From contig JAKPPB010000123.1 of the NCBI GenBank assembly GCA_029547605.1, positions 51,043-115,042 of the forward strand: DNA of 64,000 bases. Direction: 5' to 3'. Shown here one piece after another: positions 30,101 to 37,373 of the stretch. Both the position numbers and the translations under genes were made by a program. The first letter of the stretch is position 1, and the number at the start of each line of letters is the position of its first letter. The notes below the pieces were generated by a model. The model was not told the DNA's origin, made no database searches, and worked only from the letters and a program-made list of their open reading frames with translations. This DNA is from Methanobacteriota archaeon. Lineage in GTDB: Archaea > Halobacteriota > Methanomicrobia > Methanomicrobiales > Methanospirillaceae.

Positions 30101-31437
30101 GAGGTGAGATCCTCAACGGGATATCCGAGAATGCGTACGAGCGCAGGGTTTACATGAACCATCCGGTCTTCCTGCGCCACAAGTATTCCTTCGGTCGCAG
30201 TCTCAAAGAGCAACCGGTAATTCTGTTCATTCTCCCGGATCCTCTCTTCAGCCCGCTTGAGATCGCTGATGTCCACGATGATCCCCCGCAGACCCACAAT
30301 GCTCCCACCCTGCACCACAGGTGATGAATAGATGGAGACGGGAAAGGTACTCCCGTCTCTCCGGATAGCCCTGTACTCCCTTTGTTTCTTTGTGGTAGAG
30401 CCCTTTTCCAATATATCGTAAAAAGTGGCAAACGCCCGATCCCGGTCTTCGGGCGCGATCATGTCAATGGCATTCAACCCTTTCTGGAGATCCTCCTCGG
30501 CATACCCGAACATCTCAAACGCAATGCGGTTTGCATAGGTCAGCATCCCACTGGCATCCGTTTCGTAGATGACCTGTGGCAACATTTCCGCAAGTTCCCG
30601 AAAGCGCCGCTCGCTCTCGTTCAGCGCTTCCAACACCCTTTTTCTCTCAGTGATCTCGCGGATCGACTCGATGGCGCCAATGACCTCCCCCCGGGTATTA
30701 TAAAGGGGGGATGCAGTGAACCAGAGGACTGCACCGAGGCCATTGTTGAAATGGGGGATCGTGATCTCAGAGAAGATCTTGTTACCTTCGCGCTGGATGA
30801 ACGGGTACTTCTGGGCGGTAGCCGGGTCGTCACTTAACACAAGGTCAATGAGAATCGGTCGCCTCTCGTGGTAGAAAGGAATGGCATATTCATAGTTCCC
30901 CTTCCCCACGATGTATTCGGCCGCAATGCCCGTCATTCTCTCTATCGCCCGGTTCCATGCAATCACCACGCCTCTCGTGTCGATGGCAAACGTTGCGTCA
31001 GGCAGGAAATTGAGGATATCTGCCTCCATTCGCTCATGGTCCCTGATGCTGATTTCAGCCCTCCTCTGGTGGACAGCCTGCCTGACCTTGTGGACAAGCT
31101 CTGCAAACTGAGCTGCGGGTTCACCCCCTTTCTGGAGGTAGAAATCAGCCCCTTCATTCAGAGCCTGGATGACGACCTCTTCACGACCACGCCCGGTAAA
31201 GATGATGAAGGGAATCGGATTTCCCGAGGCGCGGACCTCCTTTAAGAGATCTATCCCGTTCATCTCCGGCATCTGGTAATCTGAGATGATTGCATCGTAA
31301 TTTTCCGTTTTTATGACCCGGAGTGCATCCTTCGCAGATGTCACCGTATCGACATGAAATTCGCCGTGCCTTTCCAGATACAGCTTTCCTACCTCGAGAA
31401 GCCCCGGCTCATCATCCACATAGAGGACGGTTATCAT
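27178..31437 (-). CDS. Multi-PAS hybrid sensor histidine kinase with N-terminal receiver
   Basis: The 1419-residue soluble kinase has a CheY-like receiver first (1-120; Asp53 in SDYQMPEMNG, Lys near 103). About four PAS domains follow (140-660), then a GAF domain (about 670-830), three more PAS domains (about 840-1190), an atypical phosphoacceptor helix with His1217 in SITRHDIANQL, and an ATPase domain (NLFDNSVRHGG, EDNGVGIP, GLGLFLSREI). The TRHDIANQ box is the form common in Methanomicrobiales kinases. There is no membrane segment. An N-terminal receiver on a kinase suggests it is itself a target in a phosphorelay. No response regulator gene is adjacent, so the output is unknown. Confidence 0.92.
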   Translation of the reverse strand: MITVLYVDDEPGLLEVGKLYLERHGEFHVDTVTSAKDALRVIKTENYDAIISDYQMPEMNGIDLLKEVRASGNPIPFIIFTGRGREEVVIQALNEGADFYLQKGGEPAAQFAELVHKVRQAVHQRRAEISIRDHERMEADILNFLPDATFAIDTRGVVIAWNRAIERMTGIAAEYIVGKGNYEYAIPFYHERRPILIDLVLSDDPATAQKYPFIQREGNKIFSEITIPHFNNGLGAVLWFTASPLYNTRGEVIGAIESIREITERKRVLEALNESERRFRELAEMLPQVIYETDASGMLTYANRIAFEMFGYAEEDLQKGLNAIDMIAPEDRDRAFATFYDILEKGSTTKKQREYRAIRRDGSTFPVSIYSSPVVQGGSIVGLRGIIVDISDLKRAEERIRENEQNYRLLFETATEGILVAQEDRMVHVNPALVRILGYPVEDLTSRPFTDFIHPDDREKVMARHMQRMRGGVPPTGYMFRIIRADGEERWLWINSTSITWSGKPATLSFITDMTEQKKAEMDLLSTNREYTNLLDQIQDVYYRSDNDGRLTKASKSWAALLGYDDLSSCIGRSIADDFYVNPPDREKLLDDLIHHGKVTNYEVMLKKRDGSPVLVETSSHFYYDSNGNVLGVEGTFRDITERKRQESALHTQLSLGLALQKVRSLDESLEICLAAAIDISGMDRGGIYIVDDLTRAVDLKSWKNFPEGLVREISHYPPDSTQARIIQAGQPIFLSRSDLQSDTHGLTQEGSVQSLAMIPIKSGETVIACLYLSSLTDREIPGHSRVALETIATQIGAAIERIRAEEALAKSEEQYRNVVEDQTELISRFLPDGTHVFVNNAYCRYFGFSREEILGHRFKPVIPREDKERVRQFFESLTEQNPVGSIEHRIIMPDGSIRWQRWSDRAIYDAKGALIEYQSVGRDITEIRDALEALHEKEDWYQGLSQVSPDLIFMVDQKDRVVYVNSAAATMLGKEPGEIIGHPRSSLFPPEISEPQRYAIEHVFKTGERFRREGEMHIGGSKRWYDHMLYPVRGRQGNVMWIFGISRDITEQKKIEEELRRKSDELDSRNRVLTTLLETVPIGIFMVEAPTGRPIVANREATRLLGRGILPDATEENLAQVYKAFKAGTCKKYPTDEMPIVRGMKGEVSHIDDMVVVRPDDTRVHLEVFGTPVLDRNGNVVASLVSFFDVTERKRAEMSLKEINRKLALLSSITRHDIANQLIVLQGFAQIAMEKETDRDITALLEKIDNAAAMIARQIEFTRTYQEIGMHEPAWFSLAAIIDKMQRFDVPLISRCSDAEIFADPMIEKVFSNLFDNSVRHGGHVTAISIRCEQNPDHLAIIYEDNGVGIPDEKKEEIFKRGFGDHTGLGLFLSREILGITGISISETGVYRRGARFEIHVPAGAFRNVSCSLPDREK

Positions 31438-31781
31438 GGTTTCTGCTATATTGTTTCATTATTCCGGAGGGTATTGATAGTTCCCCCTCCCTCAAGGATC
31501 AGCCAGGAGGCCTGCATTTGCACCCCCTGCAGGAAGACTGAGCGTCCCCCCGGAACAAATATCCCCCTCATGCCCGATATGTGGGAATGTCCCGGTGATT
31601 ATCTCTCATGACTCTGGACTTGCAATTCACTCAACAGGGTTTTTTCGCCTCTCCTTGTTCAATGGCAGATACTTTCCGGCAGTCATCAAAGAGACCCTTT
31701 GCCTTTGGCCGGTTCTGCCTGTGGGAATGAACCAAAACCACTATTGGGTGGGAGATTTCAAGGTGATCAGAGTGGTTCGTG
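31438..31781. other. Divergent intergenic region
   Basis: This separates the large kinase (minus) from a lipoprotein gene (plus). I see no gene, RNA or repeat. Confidence 0.4.
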
Positions 31782-32402
31782 ATGAGACCGGTGTGGTATA
31801 TTCTCATGGCAGGGTTGCTGGCAGTTGTGCTCATCTCATGCGGATGCACCTCCCAGACACCCGCGCCTCCCCCCACGGCAGCCGGGGTATCGCCGATGAC
31901 AACTCCATCGGGGGGGACTTCCCCCCTCTCGCTCCCAGGTCTCGCCCTTGACCTTTCATTTTTCCCGGAAGGCTTTGAGCTGATCTACGCCGGCGAGACC
32001 GAGCCGCCTGAGGAGAGTATACTCCTCTCCGATCCATCCTACCGTGGAGGGTACTCGGTAACCGTCAGCAACGAGAGCGCGGACTTTCCCACGGGAGAGA
32101 TTGTAGATCAGATCATCCTCATCTATGACAAGCCGGTCACACATGAACGCCTTGCCACCATCTTTGCCGAGAATTATCCGGAGCTCTCCCGCTGGCCTCT
32201 CTCACCGCTTCCGGAGCCCGGGATAGGGGAGGCCAGCATTGCATACCATTTTGCTTACCCGGAGACCACGCTCTCGGGATACACCATTATATTCGGGAAA
32301 GGAGACGTCTACCAGATTGTCACCACCATGACTGGTGACGGGACTGCCGATTATGGGTTCTTACAGGAAATCGCACAGAAAGCCGGCGCAAAGGTTCCAT
32401 AA
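31782..32402 (+). CDS. Predicted lipoprotein of unknown function
   Basis: A secreted protein of 206 residues with a signal peptide and lipobox-like VVLISCGCTS, followed by a Pro/Thr/Ser-rich linker typical of archaeal surface proteins. The folded part (about 50-206) is acidic, contains no cysteine and matches no family I know. It resembles methanogen surface proteins with a repeated beta pattern (SVTVSNESADF, YTIIFGKGDVYQIVTTM). I use the ATG at 31782 rather than the preceding GTG. Its role is unknown. It ends 54 bp before the marker protein 8 gene, and the two could share a transcript. Confidence 0.7.
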   Translation: MRPVWYILMAGLLAVVLISCGCTSQTPAPPPTAAGVSPMTTPSGGTSPLSLPGLALDLSFFPEGFELIYAGETEPPEESILLSDPSYRGGYSVTVSNESADFPTGEIVDQIILIYDKPVTHERLATIFAENYPELSRWPLSPLPEPGIGEASIAYHFAYPETTLSGYTIIFGKGDVYQIVTTMTGDGTADYGFLQEIAQKAGAKVP

Positions 32403-32456
32403 TCCTTCCATGACAGATCTCACCCGTGCAGGAGAACCGCGGGGGCAGGATTGAAG

Positions 32457-33317
32457 ATGGTGGCGGAACCAGACGAGCATGTCATCGAGGCGATAGGCCG
32501 GTGCCGCATCGTGATACGCAACGGGAAAGTCATCGAAGTCGGAGAGCCCGCAATCAGGGACTGCCCCCTCGCAAAGCGGTTTGCCTGCCCCATCCCCTCG
32601 ATCGACCGTGAGTCGGTGAGAGCGAACATCGAGCACCGGATCGCCTCCTTTGGCATGTGCACGCCAGAGCGGGTCGTGGAGGAGACCAGGGAGTTCGTCG
32701 GGTTCGGCGCATCCGAGATCCTTGCGTTCGGCCTTGAGGCTGGCCTTATCGACGCGGTCGTCCTTGCCTGCGACGGTGCGGGGAGCGTGGTCGTGACCAC
32801 CCCTGCCCTCGTCCAGGGGATCGGCGGGAGGATGTCCGGGCTTGTCTCGACGAGTCCCTACCCTGAGGTCTTACGGCGTATCGAGGCGTGTGGGGGCATC
32901 GTTGTCGACAGGCGCCACGCCAGGATTGACCAAAAAGCCGGAACCATGCGTGCATACAGGGAAGGGCATCGCAGGGTCGCGGTGACGGTAGCCTTGCCGG
33001 GAGAGGCAGAAAGGATACGCACGTCCCATCCTGATGCAATCATTTTTGCGGTCCACACCACCGGTCTCTCAAGGGAGGAGGCAGAGGTTATCGTCGCCTC
33101 CTCGGACCTTGTCACGGCGTGCGCATCTGGGCCGATCCGGGAGATCGCCGGGAAAAAAGCGCTGTTGCAGGCCGGGATTGCCATCCCGGTATTTGCCGTC
33201 ACCGCAAGGGGAAAGGAGCTCATCATCGAGAAGATCAGGCAGGGACGCGAGCAGGTCCTTGTCAAGACCACCGGGCTCCCCTCGCTTGGCGACCAGCAGC
33301 CCGACCCGCTTGTCTGA
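32457..33317 (+). CDS. mmp8: Methanogenesis marker protein 8 (DUF2099)
   Basis: The protein of 286 residues begins DEHVIEAIGRCRIVIRNGKV and contains the marker-8 motif FGMCTPERVVEETREFVGFG, then a central segment with DAVVLACDGAGSVVVTTPAL. Marker protein 8 is found in essentially all methanogens and is linked to methyl-coenzyme M reductase assembly or maturation by co-occurrence; its reaction is unproven. The start is ATG 32457 (after GGCAGGA) or TTG 32451. A 14-codon frame (32410-32454) ends over the TTG. Confidence 0.88.
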   Translation: MVAEPDEHVIEAIGRCRIVIRNGKVIEVGEPAIRDCPLAKRFACPIPSIDRESVRANIEHRIASFGMCTPERVVEETREFVGFGASEILAFGLEAGLIDAVVLACDGAGSVVVTTPALVQGIGGRMSGLVSTSPYPEVLRRIEACGGIVVDRRHARIDQKAGTMRAYREGHRRVAVTVALPGEAERIRTSHPDAIIFAVHTTGLSREEAEVIVASSDLVTACASGPIREIAGKKALLQAGIAIPVFAVTARGKELIIEKIRQGREQVLVKTTGLPSLGDQQPDPLV

Positions 33318-33418
33318 CCGCATGGAAGCACAAAGAGGCCCGTATTCTCCTTTAGAGTCCCATTTATCCGGCATACCAGCGTGTGACTTCCCCCTCCCAC
33401 TGACCTCTTCTCTTCCAC

Positions 33419-34042
33419 TCACACGATGATGTAGCTGTCCGGGAACACCTGGGTTCTCTCATGCGACGTGGCTTTGGCCTTCAGGATCAGGGTATGGCCG
33501 ATGCACTTGCTTGCGAGAAAGCCGCAGTCTGCATTGATCGTGATCGTCTCGCTTCTTGATTCTCCACCCCCGATATCCCCAAGGCAACGCTCTATTGACG
33601 GGGCGGAGTTTATGAAGATCCGCTCTCCGTTCTCGTTGAATACCTCGAGGACGACACACACAGAATGCGCAACCTCGTCCCCGGTATTCGTGATAGTCGC
33701 TGACGTCTCGCGGCACGTGAGACCGCAATCTACAGGGGTCCCCGAGTCAAGGGTGAACATAACAGGCCTCTTCTGCGGGGTGGGAGTCGGGCTCGTGGTG
33801 GCTGACGGAGTGAACAGTGTCGTCGAGGCGGGAGTTGGCATTGTGGTCCCGACAACCCTGGTGCCTGCCACCGGGGTCTGCATGGGTGTCAGTGGAACGG
33901 TCTCCTGCCCACCGATGGAAGAATTGGCGTCTCCTTCTGAGCCGAGCATCCCTCCTGACAGGAGATACACCCCGATGCCGATGAGCACTGCCATGGCAAA
34001 TATCGCAATCGCGGCAGAGCGAGAGAGGTCCATTGACGCCAT
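33419..34042 (-). CDS. Single-pass membrane-anchored surface protein
   Basis: A protein of about 207 residues has an N-terminal anchor helix (AAIAIFAMAVLIGIGVYLLS), a long Thr/Pro/Ser-rich linker (residues about 35-95) and a C-terminal domain of about 110 residues with six cysteines (CGLTCRE, SVCVV, ERCLGD, DCGFLASKC). The domain resembles an Ig-like or CARDB-type fold that senses or binds outside the cell, with disulfides. The start ATG at 34040-34042 has no ribosome site, which fits a leaderless transcript or a start three codons later. Function unknown. Confidence 0.68.
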   Translation of the reverse strand: MASMDLSRSAAIAIFAMAVLIGIGVYLLSGGMLGSEGDANSSIGGQETVPLTPMQTPVAGTRVVGTTMPTPASTTLFTPSATTSPTPTPQKRPVMFTLDSGTPVDCGLTCRETSATITNTGDEVAHSVCVVLEVFNENGERIFINSAPSIERCLGDIGGGESRSETITINADCGFLASKCIGHTLILKAKATSHERTQVFPDSYIIV

Positions 34043-34135
34043 ATGGGAGGGGGACTGGCATGAAGTTTCGCATCTTCCCACTATATCCCGGGACACTTGC
34101 TCGTGTCACTGACGTTCCACATGGGGAAAAACCCA

Positions 34136-34144
34136 GGTTTATTG
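34136..34144 (+). promoter_or_regulatory. TATA box of the ABC transporter operon
   Basis: GGTTTATTG is centred 28 bp before an ATG at 34168 that opens a 12-codon frame (ending at 34206) upstream of the ABC ATPase start. Confidence 0.4.
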
Positions 34145-34167
34145 TTGTTGGGGAGAGAACCACTCTC

Positions 34168-34206
34168 ATGTTGTATCCACTGCCGAGAACCCTGCAGGGA
34201 ACATGA
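34168..34206 (+). CDS. 12-codon leader mini-ORF before ABC ATPase
   Basis: ATG at 34168 reads MLYPLPRTLQGT and stops with TGA at 34204-34206. The stop is followed at once by the ribosome site GGGTGAAG and the ATPase ATG (34216). A TATA-like element lies at the right distance for a leaderless start. It may be a coupled leader peptide, but the length allows chance. Confidence 0.3.
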   Translation: MLYPLPRTLQGT

Positions 34207-34215
34207 GGGTGAAGA

Positions 34216-34941
34216 ATGTCCGTAGTGCTGGAAGTCTCGGGTCTCTCAAAGGTATATGGCGATGTCACGGCGCTCGATCGGGTCTCCCTCTCAGTCGAAG
34301 AGGGGTCGCTCTTTGGCCTCCTGGGCCCGAACGGGTCCGGGAAGACTACCATGATAAAGGTGCTGACAGGGCAGATCCGGCCGACCGGTGGGTCTGCAAT
34401 GGTCCTTGGGCTCGATTCAGAGCATGAAGGGCTCCGCATCCGTGAACGGGTCGGGATCATCCCTGAGCAGGAGTCGCCCCCGAGTTTTCTCACCTCAATG
34501 GAGTACCTGGAGTTTGTCGGGGCAGTCAGGAAGATCCCTGACATCAGGGAACGGGCGGACGAATGGTTTGATTACCTCGAGTTCGGCGACAAGAAAAACG
34601 TGCTCTGCAAGGATCTCTCCCGCGGCACCCGGCAGAAGCTGATGTTTGCGCAGGCCTTCATCCACGAGCCGGCCCTTGCCCTGATCGACGAACCCCTCAT
34701 CAACTTCGACCCTATCATGCAGGATCTGGTGAAGGATTACCTGAAAGACTATGTCAAATCGGGGAAGACTATCTTTCTCTCCACCCACATCCTCGAGGTA
34801 GCAGAAGAGATCTGCTCCTCGTTTGCAGTGTTGCACAGGGGAAGACTCCTCCATTCGGGCCCCGTCGCAGACCTGGCCGAGAAGGGTGTGCACCTCTCCG
34901 GGTTCTTCCTCTCTCTCGTCCGGAAGGGTGGCCATGCCTGA
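34216..34941 (+). CDS. ABC transporter ATP-binding protein
   Basis: The 241-residue ATPase has Walker A GPNGSGKTT, a Q-loop region and a modified signature LSRGTRQKL in place of LSGGQ. Walker B is ALIDEP followed by LINFDP, then the switch His in LSTHILEVAEE. It is the single ATPase of an exporter of the ABC-2 type. The permease gene begins inside its last codons (8-bp overlap). The start is preceded by GAGGGTGAAG. The substrate cannot be inferred. Coupling to the 12-codon leader frame is possible. Confidence 0.9.
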   Translation: MSVVLEVSGLSKVYGDVTALDRVSLSVEEGSLFGLLGPNGSGKTTMIKVLTGQIRPTGGSAMVLGLDSEHEGLRIRERVGIIPEQESPPSFLTSMEYLEFVGAVRKIPDIRERADEWFDYLEFGDKKNVLCKDLSRGTRQKLMFAQAFIHEPALALIDEPLINFDPIMQDLVKDYLKDYVKSGKTIFLSTHILEVAEEICSSFAVLHRGRLLHSGPVADLAEKGVHLSGFFLSLVRKGGHA

Positions 34942-36340
34942 ACTCTTCATGCGGATGATGAAGGAGGAGTGGCGGATGCACTCCACGATCTTCGGGCATG
35001 TCTCATTCGCGCTCTTCCCGTTCATGATATTCGGCATCTCCTTCATGGGTTCCTTCCTTCTGCCCCATCTCCGTCAGGCTTTACCCGTCGGGGACATGGC
35101 ACTCGCCACCCACGTAATGTTCCTCGTCCTTGGGGCGATGGTAGGGGGGTTTGGCCTGATGGGAAACGAGATGATGAACCGGCGGTTCGGCCAGGCGAGC
35201 CTGCTTGCATATTCGGCCCGGAGTCTCCCGCTCTCCGGGAAATTCATATTCGCAAATTTCGTTGTGAAGGACACCGTCTACTACTTCTTCCTCTGGGTCC
35301 TCCCGTTCGGTGCAGGATACATCGCGGCTGCACCATTTACCGGGGCTCCCTTCTCATCGGCACTCCTCCTCCTGTTCACCCTGGCGCTTGCATTCATGGC
35401 AGGGCTCTGCACCGTTTTTCTCCTTTCGTCCGTCTATGTCAGGTCGAGAGCGGTCTGCGGGGTTATGGTCATTGCTGGCGGGTTCCTGCTCCTTGCATCT
35501 TTTCTCTCGACGGGGCCGACTCTTGCACTCCTCTTCCCACCTTACATGCTCTATTCCGGGTTTTCGTGGGGGATGCTCCTGTTGTCGTGTGCGATACTCG
35601 CAGCAATGTTTGCGCTCTCTATCCTGCTCTTCAGCCCGGATGAGACAGGGACGACGAGAGTTCACGGGGATCTTTATCGTCCCCTTGTGAAGAGGGGCAC
35701 GTTTCTGCAACAATCCCCCCTGGTCGCAAAGGATCTCATTGACCTGTACCGGAGCGGGATCGGCATCGGGCAGGCCCTCTTCTCGTTCGCCATCCCTCTC
35801 GTGGTGATCTGGTTCTTTCTCTCGCTTGCAGGCTCATTTCTCCCACCCCACGGGCTGATCCTCTTATTTGCCATGATTTCCGGGGTGATTGGCTCGACCA
35901 TGTACACGTGGGTGACAGAATTTGACTCGTTCGGCCCCTATGCCTGCCTCCCCGTGTCTGTCAGCACACTGATACAGAGCAAGATAACGACGTGTGCGCT
36001 CCTCCAGGTCCTGCCTGCATCCTTCATTGCCATTACCGCAGTCCTGTCAGGCAATTCAGCGGATCTGATCCCCGCGGTGGCGCTCTGTGTCTCGTTCTCA
36101 TTTTACGCTTCAGGAGTGATGGCCTACCTCTGCGGTCTCTCGCCGAGCGTGCTTGTCTATGATGTGAAGGTGCTCTTCACCTACCTCGTCTTCGACGGTG
36201 CGGTGTTTGCAATATTTTCCGCGGTGTCTCTTGCTCACCCCCTGTATGCCATCTCTTCTGTTCTGCTCTTTTTCCCCGGATGGTTGTTCGTGAAGGCTGC
36301 GATGAGGCGATGGGACGCGGTGGATCCGGCCGGGCTTTAG
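34934..36340 (+). CDS. ABC-2 type transporter permease
   Basis: A 468-residue membrane protein with roughly 10-12 helices, beginning MPELFMRMMKEEWRMHS. The cytoplasmic N-terminus and later helix-rich segments match large ABC-2 permeases. It pairs with the ATPase encoded immediately before it (ATG at 34934 inside that gene). A central loop (about 235-260, RVHGDLYRPLVKRGTFLQ) separates two membrane halves, suggesting an internal duplication. The substrate is unknown; multidrug or polymer export are possible. Confidence 0.82.
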   Translation: MPELFMRMMKEEWRMHSTIFGHVSFALFPFMIFGISFMGSFLLPHLRQALPVGDMALATHVMFLVLGAMVGGFGLMGNEMMNRRFGQASLLAYSARSLPLSGKFIFANFVVKDTVYYFFLWVLPFGAGYIAAAPFTGAPFSSALLLLFTLALAFMAGLCTVFLLSSVYVRSRAVCGVMVIAGGFLLLASFLSTGPTLALLFPPYMLYSGFSWGMLLLSCAILAAMFALSILLFSPDETGTTRVHGDLYRPLVKRGTFLQQSPLVAKDLIDLYRSGIGIGQALFSFAIPLVVIWFFLSLAGSFLPPHGLILLFAMISGVIGSTMYTWVTEFDSFGPYACLPVSVSTLIQSKITTCALLQVLPASFIAITAVLSGNSADLIPAVALCVSFSFYASGVMAYLCGLSPSVLVYDVKVLFTYLVFDGAVFAIFSAVSLAHPLYAISSVLLFFPGWLFVKAAMRRWDAVDPAGL

Positions 36341-36430
36341 GAAGAGATCCTTTGCGCTTTTCATTTCTTGCCCGGCACTTGCGGTTTGAAATCAAAACCC
36401 CTATAGTAGAAGACCTCCGAGTACTCTCCC

Positions 36431-37009
36431 ATGAACCCTAGTCCCGGAACAAAAATTGTAGTCCTGCTCCTTGTGCTCGCTGCGATCCTCCTCTTTGCAG
36501 GGTGTACTCAGCCTGCCACCGCTCCTGCGGGCACTCCGTCTCCCACTGCAACCACCTCTTCAACCACTCCCACACCTGCGGTTGCTTCCGTGAATGAGAC
36601 CCTGAAGATGGAGTTGGCTGGAATTGCTGCAACCTTCGCCGGCGAAATAAACGGCAGCACATTGGTGACCGCATATCACGAAGGGCCGAACTCGACCGCA
36701 TACGAAGAGGTGCTCGGGCAGCTTAAAGAATTCAGGTCCTCGGACAGCCGCATCAAGTTCGTCTATACCCTTGCACAACAGGACGGGACAGTCTGGTTCG
36801 TCGTCGACTCCCACTACGGGTTACCAGAAGCTTCCCAATACCTCGAGGTTTATACCGATGCTGCCCCGGAACTGATGACCCCCGTCACCGCTCCGATTGG
36901 GGCAGGGCCCTACACAGACAGGTGGGGAACGTTCTATTCAGGATATGCACCTGTCCAAACCGGTGAAAATGCACCAGTATTCCTCATAGGGGTCGATATG
37001 GAAGCCTGA
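36431..37009 (+). CDS. Cache-like sensor lipoprotein
   Basis: A 192-residue lipoprotein with signal peptide and lipobox LLFAGCTQP, a Thr/Pro-rich linker (about 25-50) and a compact domain ending TDRWGTFYSGYAPVQ and PVFLIGVDM. Those are hallmarks of extracellular Cache (dCache) ligand-binding domains normally attached to kinases or chemoreceptors. Here the domain is separate and lipid-anchored and may bind a small ligand for a partner. The next gene is a Cache histidine kinase. TATA-like CCCTATAGTAG is centred 29 bp before the ATG, so the transcript may be leaderless. Confidence 0.72.
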   Translation: MNPSPGTKIVVLLLVLAAILLFAGCTQPATAPAGTPSPTATTSSTTPTPAVASVNETLKMELAGIAATFAGEINGSTLVTAYHEGPNSTAYEEVLGQLKEFRSSDSRIKFVYTLAQQDGTVWFVVDSHYGLPEASQYLEVYTDAAPELMTPVTAPIGAGPYTDRWGTFYSGYAPVQTGENAPVFLIGVDMEA

Positions 37010-37373
37010 TCAGGCATTTCTCCCTTTTCATATTTCAATCCCGTTTCTGCGCTTCCCCTTGATCTGGGCAGAGTACGGCCCCTGCAGCATCGGTGGTTCA
37101 TCCGAATCATGGAGCGTTTTTTTTTTGATTTGCATCTTCTCACCACGCCCGTTCTATGCCAGGGATTACCTTTATCCGTGACGAGAGAAGTACAGAAAAC
37201 CTGAACATGGACAGGTGGGGGAGAATTGGGGGAGGATACCTGTGTACCACACCTCTCTTGGGTGCAAATTTACGCTTGGGGGAAAAACCCGGTAACATGC
37301 GATCCGCGCTGATTCGCTGCTGATACCTTCCGATACGACATAAGAGATATGCCTGTCCCGACCGGAGAGTGCC
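37010..37373. other. Intergenic region with oligo-T tract
   Basis: No gene is seen. A run of ten T at about 37113-37122 probably terminates the upstream lipoprotein transcript. A 13-codon frame at 37349-37390 precedes the kinase. Confidence 0.4.
37113..37122 (+). terminator. Oligo-T terminator
   Basis: Ten consecutive T, about 100 bp downstream of the lipoprotein stop, on the coding strand. Confidence 0.42.
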
